A DNA stretch of 64,000 bases from Nocardia sp. NBC_00508 (GTDB lineage Bacteria; Actinomycetota; Actinomycetes; Mycobacteriales; Mycobacteriaceae): the NCBI RefSeq assembly GCF_036346875.1, contig NZ_CP107852.1:4092001-4156000 (forward strand). Reading direction: 5' to 3'. Of this stretch, positions 62,967-64,000 are shown piece after piece. The notes below the pieces were generated by a model. The model saw only the letters and a list, made by a program, of their open reading frames with translations. It did no database searches and was not told where the DNA came from. Every line of letters begins with the position of its first letter. Positions within the stretch are counted from its first letter, which is position 1. A program made the position numbers and the translations under genes.

Positions 62967-63749
62967 GTGGCACTCGAAATCGATCTCGCCGGACGCGTCG
63001 TTCTGGTGACGGGCGGCGTGCGCGGCGTCGGCGCGGGCGTGAGCGAGGCATTCCTGGCCGCGGGTGCGACCGTCGTGGCGTGCGCGCGGCGCCCCGCCGA
63101 CGTTCCCGTCGAGGTCGACGGACGCGCGATCGACTACCTGCCGTGCGATGTCCGGGACGCGGATGCGGTCCGTGCGTTGATCGAGACGATCACCGAGCGC
63201 CATGGCCGCCTCGATCATCTGGTCAACAACGCGGGCGGCGCCCCCTTCGCGCTCGCCGCCGAGGCAGGCAAGAACTTTCACGCCAAGATCGTCGAGCTGA
63301 ACCTGCTCGCCCCGCTGCTGGTGGCGCAGGCCGCCAACGCGGTGATGCAGCGACAAGAAGAGGGCGGCTCGATCGTGAACATCTCCAGCGTGAGCGGGCA
63401 CCGTCCGTCGCCGGGCACCGCCGCCTACGGCGCGGCCAAGGCGGGCATGGACAGCCTGACCGGCTCGCTCGCCGTCGAGTGGGCGCCGAAGGTGCGGGTC
63501 AACTCGCTGGTGGTCGGGCCTGTGCACACCGAATTGAGCCACCTGCACTATGGCGACGAAGAAGGCGTCGACGCGGTGGGCCGGACCATCCCCCTCGGCC
63601 GCATGGCCCGCCCCGACGACATCGGCAGTTGCGCCGTCTTCCTCGCCTCGCCGCTGGCCGCCTACGTCAGCGGCGCGACACTGCTGGTGCACGGCGGCGG
63701 CGAGCGCCCCGCCTTCCTGGCTGCCTCCACCGCAGAACAGCAGTCCTGA
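62967..63749 (+). CDS. ipdF: IpdF, short-chain dehydrogenase of HIP catabolism
   Basis: 260-residue SDR. VTGGVRGVGAGVSEAFLAAG (nucleotide site), NNAG in LVNNAGGAP, Ser in NISSVSG and YGAAK. It corresponds to Rv3549c, which oxidises the 5-OH group of HIP-CoA. GTG at 62967 seems leaderless. The following SDR lies 31 bp downstream in the same direction. Confidence 0.87.
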   Translation: MALEIDLAGRVVLVTGGVRGVGAGVSEAFLAAGATVVACARRPADVPVEVDGRAIDYLPCDVRDADAVRALIETITERHGRLDHLVNNAGGAPFALAAEAGKNFHAKIVELNLLAPLLVAQAANAVMQRQEEGGSIVNISSVSGHRPSPGTAAYGAAKAGMDSLTGSLAVEWAPKVRVNSLVVGPVHTELSHLHYGDEEGVDAVGRTIPLGRMARPDDIGSCAVFLASPLAAYVSGATLLVHGGGERPAFLAASTAEQQS

Positions 63750-63780
63750 ACATCCCGAACACCGCACGAAGAGGACACAC

Positions 63781-64000
63781 ATGGACACCGACCAGATCTG
63801 CGCCGGACGCGTCGTCATCGTCACCGGCGCGGGCCGGGGCATCGGCCGCGCGCATGCCCTCGCCTTCGCCTCGGCAGGCGCCCGCGTGGTGGTCAACGAC
63901 CTCGGCTCGGCGCTGGACGGCGCGGCCACCGCGGAGACGCCTGCACAGCAGGTGGTCGCCGAGATCGAGGCGCTCGGCGGCGAAGCCGTGGCCAACGGCG
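63781..64000 (+). CDS. Short-chain dehydrogenase (Rv3548c-like), partial
   Basis: Only the first 73 codons are in the window, reading MDTDQICAGRVVIVTGAGRG then IGRAHALAFASAGARVVVND. TGAGRGIG and the ND segment are the SDR NAD(P)-binding start. The position after ipdF matches Rv3548c of the KstR2 regulon. GAAGAGGAC ahead of ATG 63781. The C-terminus lies beyond the window. Confidence 0.85.
   Translation, partial: MDTDQICAGRVVIVTGAGRGIGRAHALAFASAGARVVVNDLGSALDGAATAETPAQQVVAEIEALGGEAVANG

Overview
The window reads as a high-GC actinobacterial chromosome, most likely Nocardia or a close Corynebacteriales relative. The reasons are GTG starts, four-base stop/start overlaps, and protein-level resemblance (from memory, no database search) to the Mycobacterium tuberculosis and Rhodococcus cholesterol-degradation genes. 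No rRNA, tRNA or CRISPR array was seen.

Layout. 1-2766: a zinc/manganese-type ABC importer operon (minus strand) behind a candidate Zur box. 2827-5449: a trehalose-6-phosphate phosphatase fused to a GH15 domain. 5706-13565: kstR, divergent from fadE34-fadE28-fadE29-chsH2-chsH1-ltp2, which covers the last two side-chain beta-oxidation cycles of cholesterol. 13676-20253: non-steroid genes (NUDIX, TetR/ZapE pair, and a MoxR-DUF58-DUF4129 membrane-stress cluster). 20344-27608: hsd4B/chsH3 and kstD (minus), divergent from a FAD protein and hsaE-hsaG-hsaF. 27706-34145: accessory genes (APH-like kinase plus XRE/TPR regulator, two small ORFs, a secreted lipase, a YdeI protein, an orphan VapB and a Phd/VapC pair). 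34189-39464: hsaA-hsaD-hsaC-hsaB (minus), divergent from kshA and a Cys-rich partner. 39623-43844: MBL hydrolase, cupin, saccharopine-dehydrogenase-like oxidoreductase, AraC regulator and DUF427 protein. 44041-54745: first KstR2 block (fadE33, fadE32, fadE31, echA, fadD3 on minus; fadE30, SDR, unknown gene, kstR2, fadA6 on plus). 54857-57588: PEBP protein and a TetR/SDR/SRPBCC unit. 57684-64000: second KstR2 block (ipdC, an IS110 element, ipdB, ipdA, echA20 on minus; ipdF and a further SDR on plus, the last cut by the window end).

How it works together. KstR sites of the form TnnAACnnGTTnnA lie in front of the side-chain and ring A/B genes. KstR2 sites of the form AnCAAGnnCTTGnT lie in front of the C/D-ring (HIP) genes. 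Together the genes take sterol intermediates from side-chain shortening, through 9-alpha-hydroxylation and 1,2-dehydrogenation, 3-HSA hydroxylation, meta-cleavage and the HsaEFG lower pathway, then HIP-CoA activation and C/D-ring opening.

Main points of interest: three KstR2 promoters that look leaderless with the same -10 to GTG spacing; an IS110 element (bridge-RNA-guided family) splitting ipdAB from ipdC; a roughly 46-bp interspersed repeat, one copy of which lies inside the fadE29 reading frame; an OtsB-GH15 fusion; and an orphan VapB facing a Phd/VapC pair.
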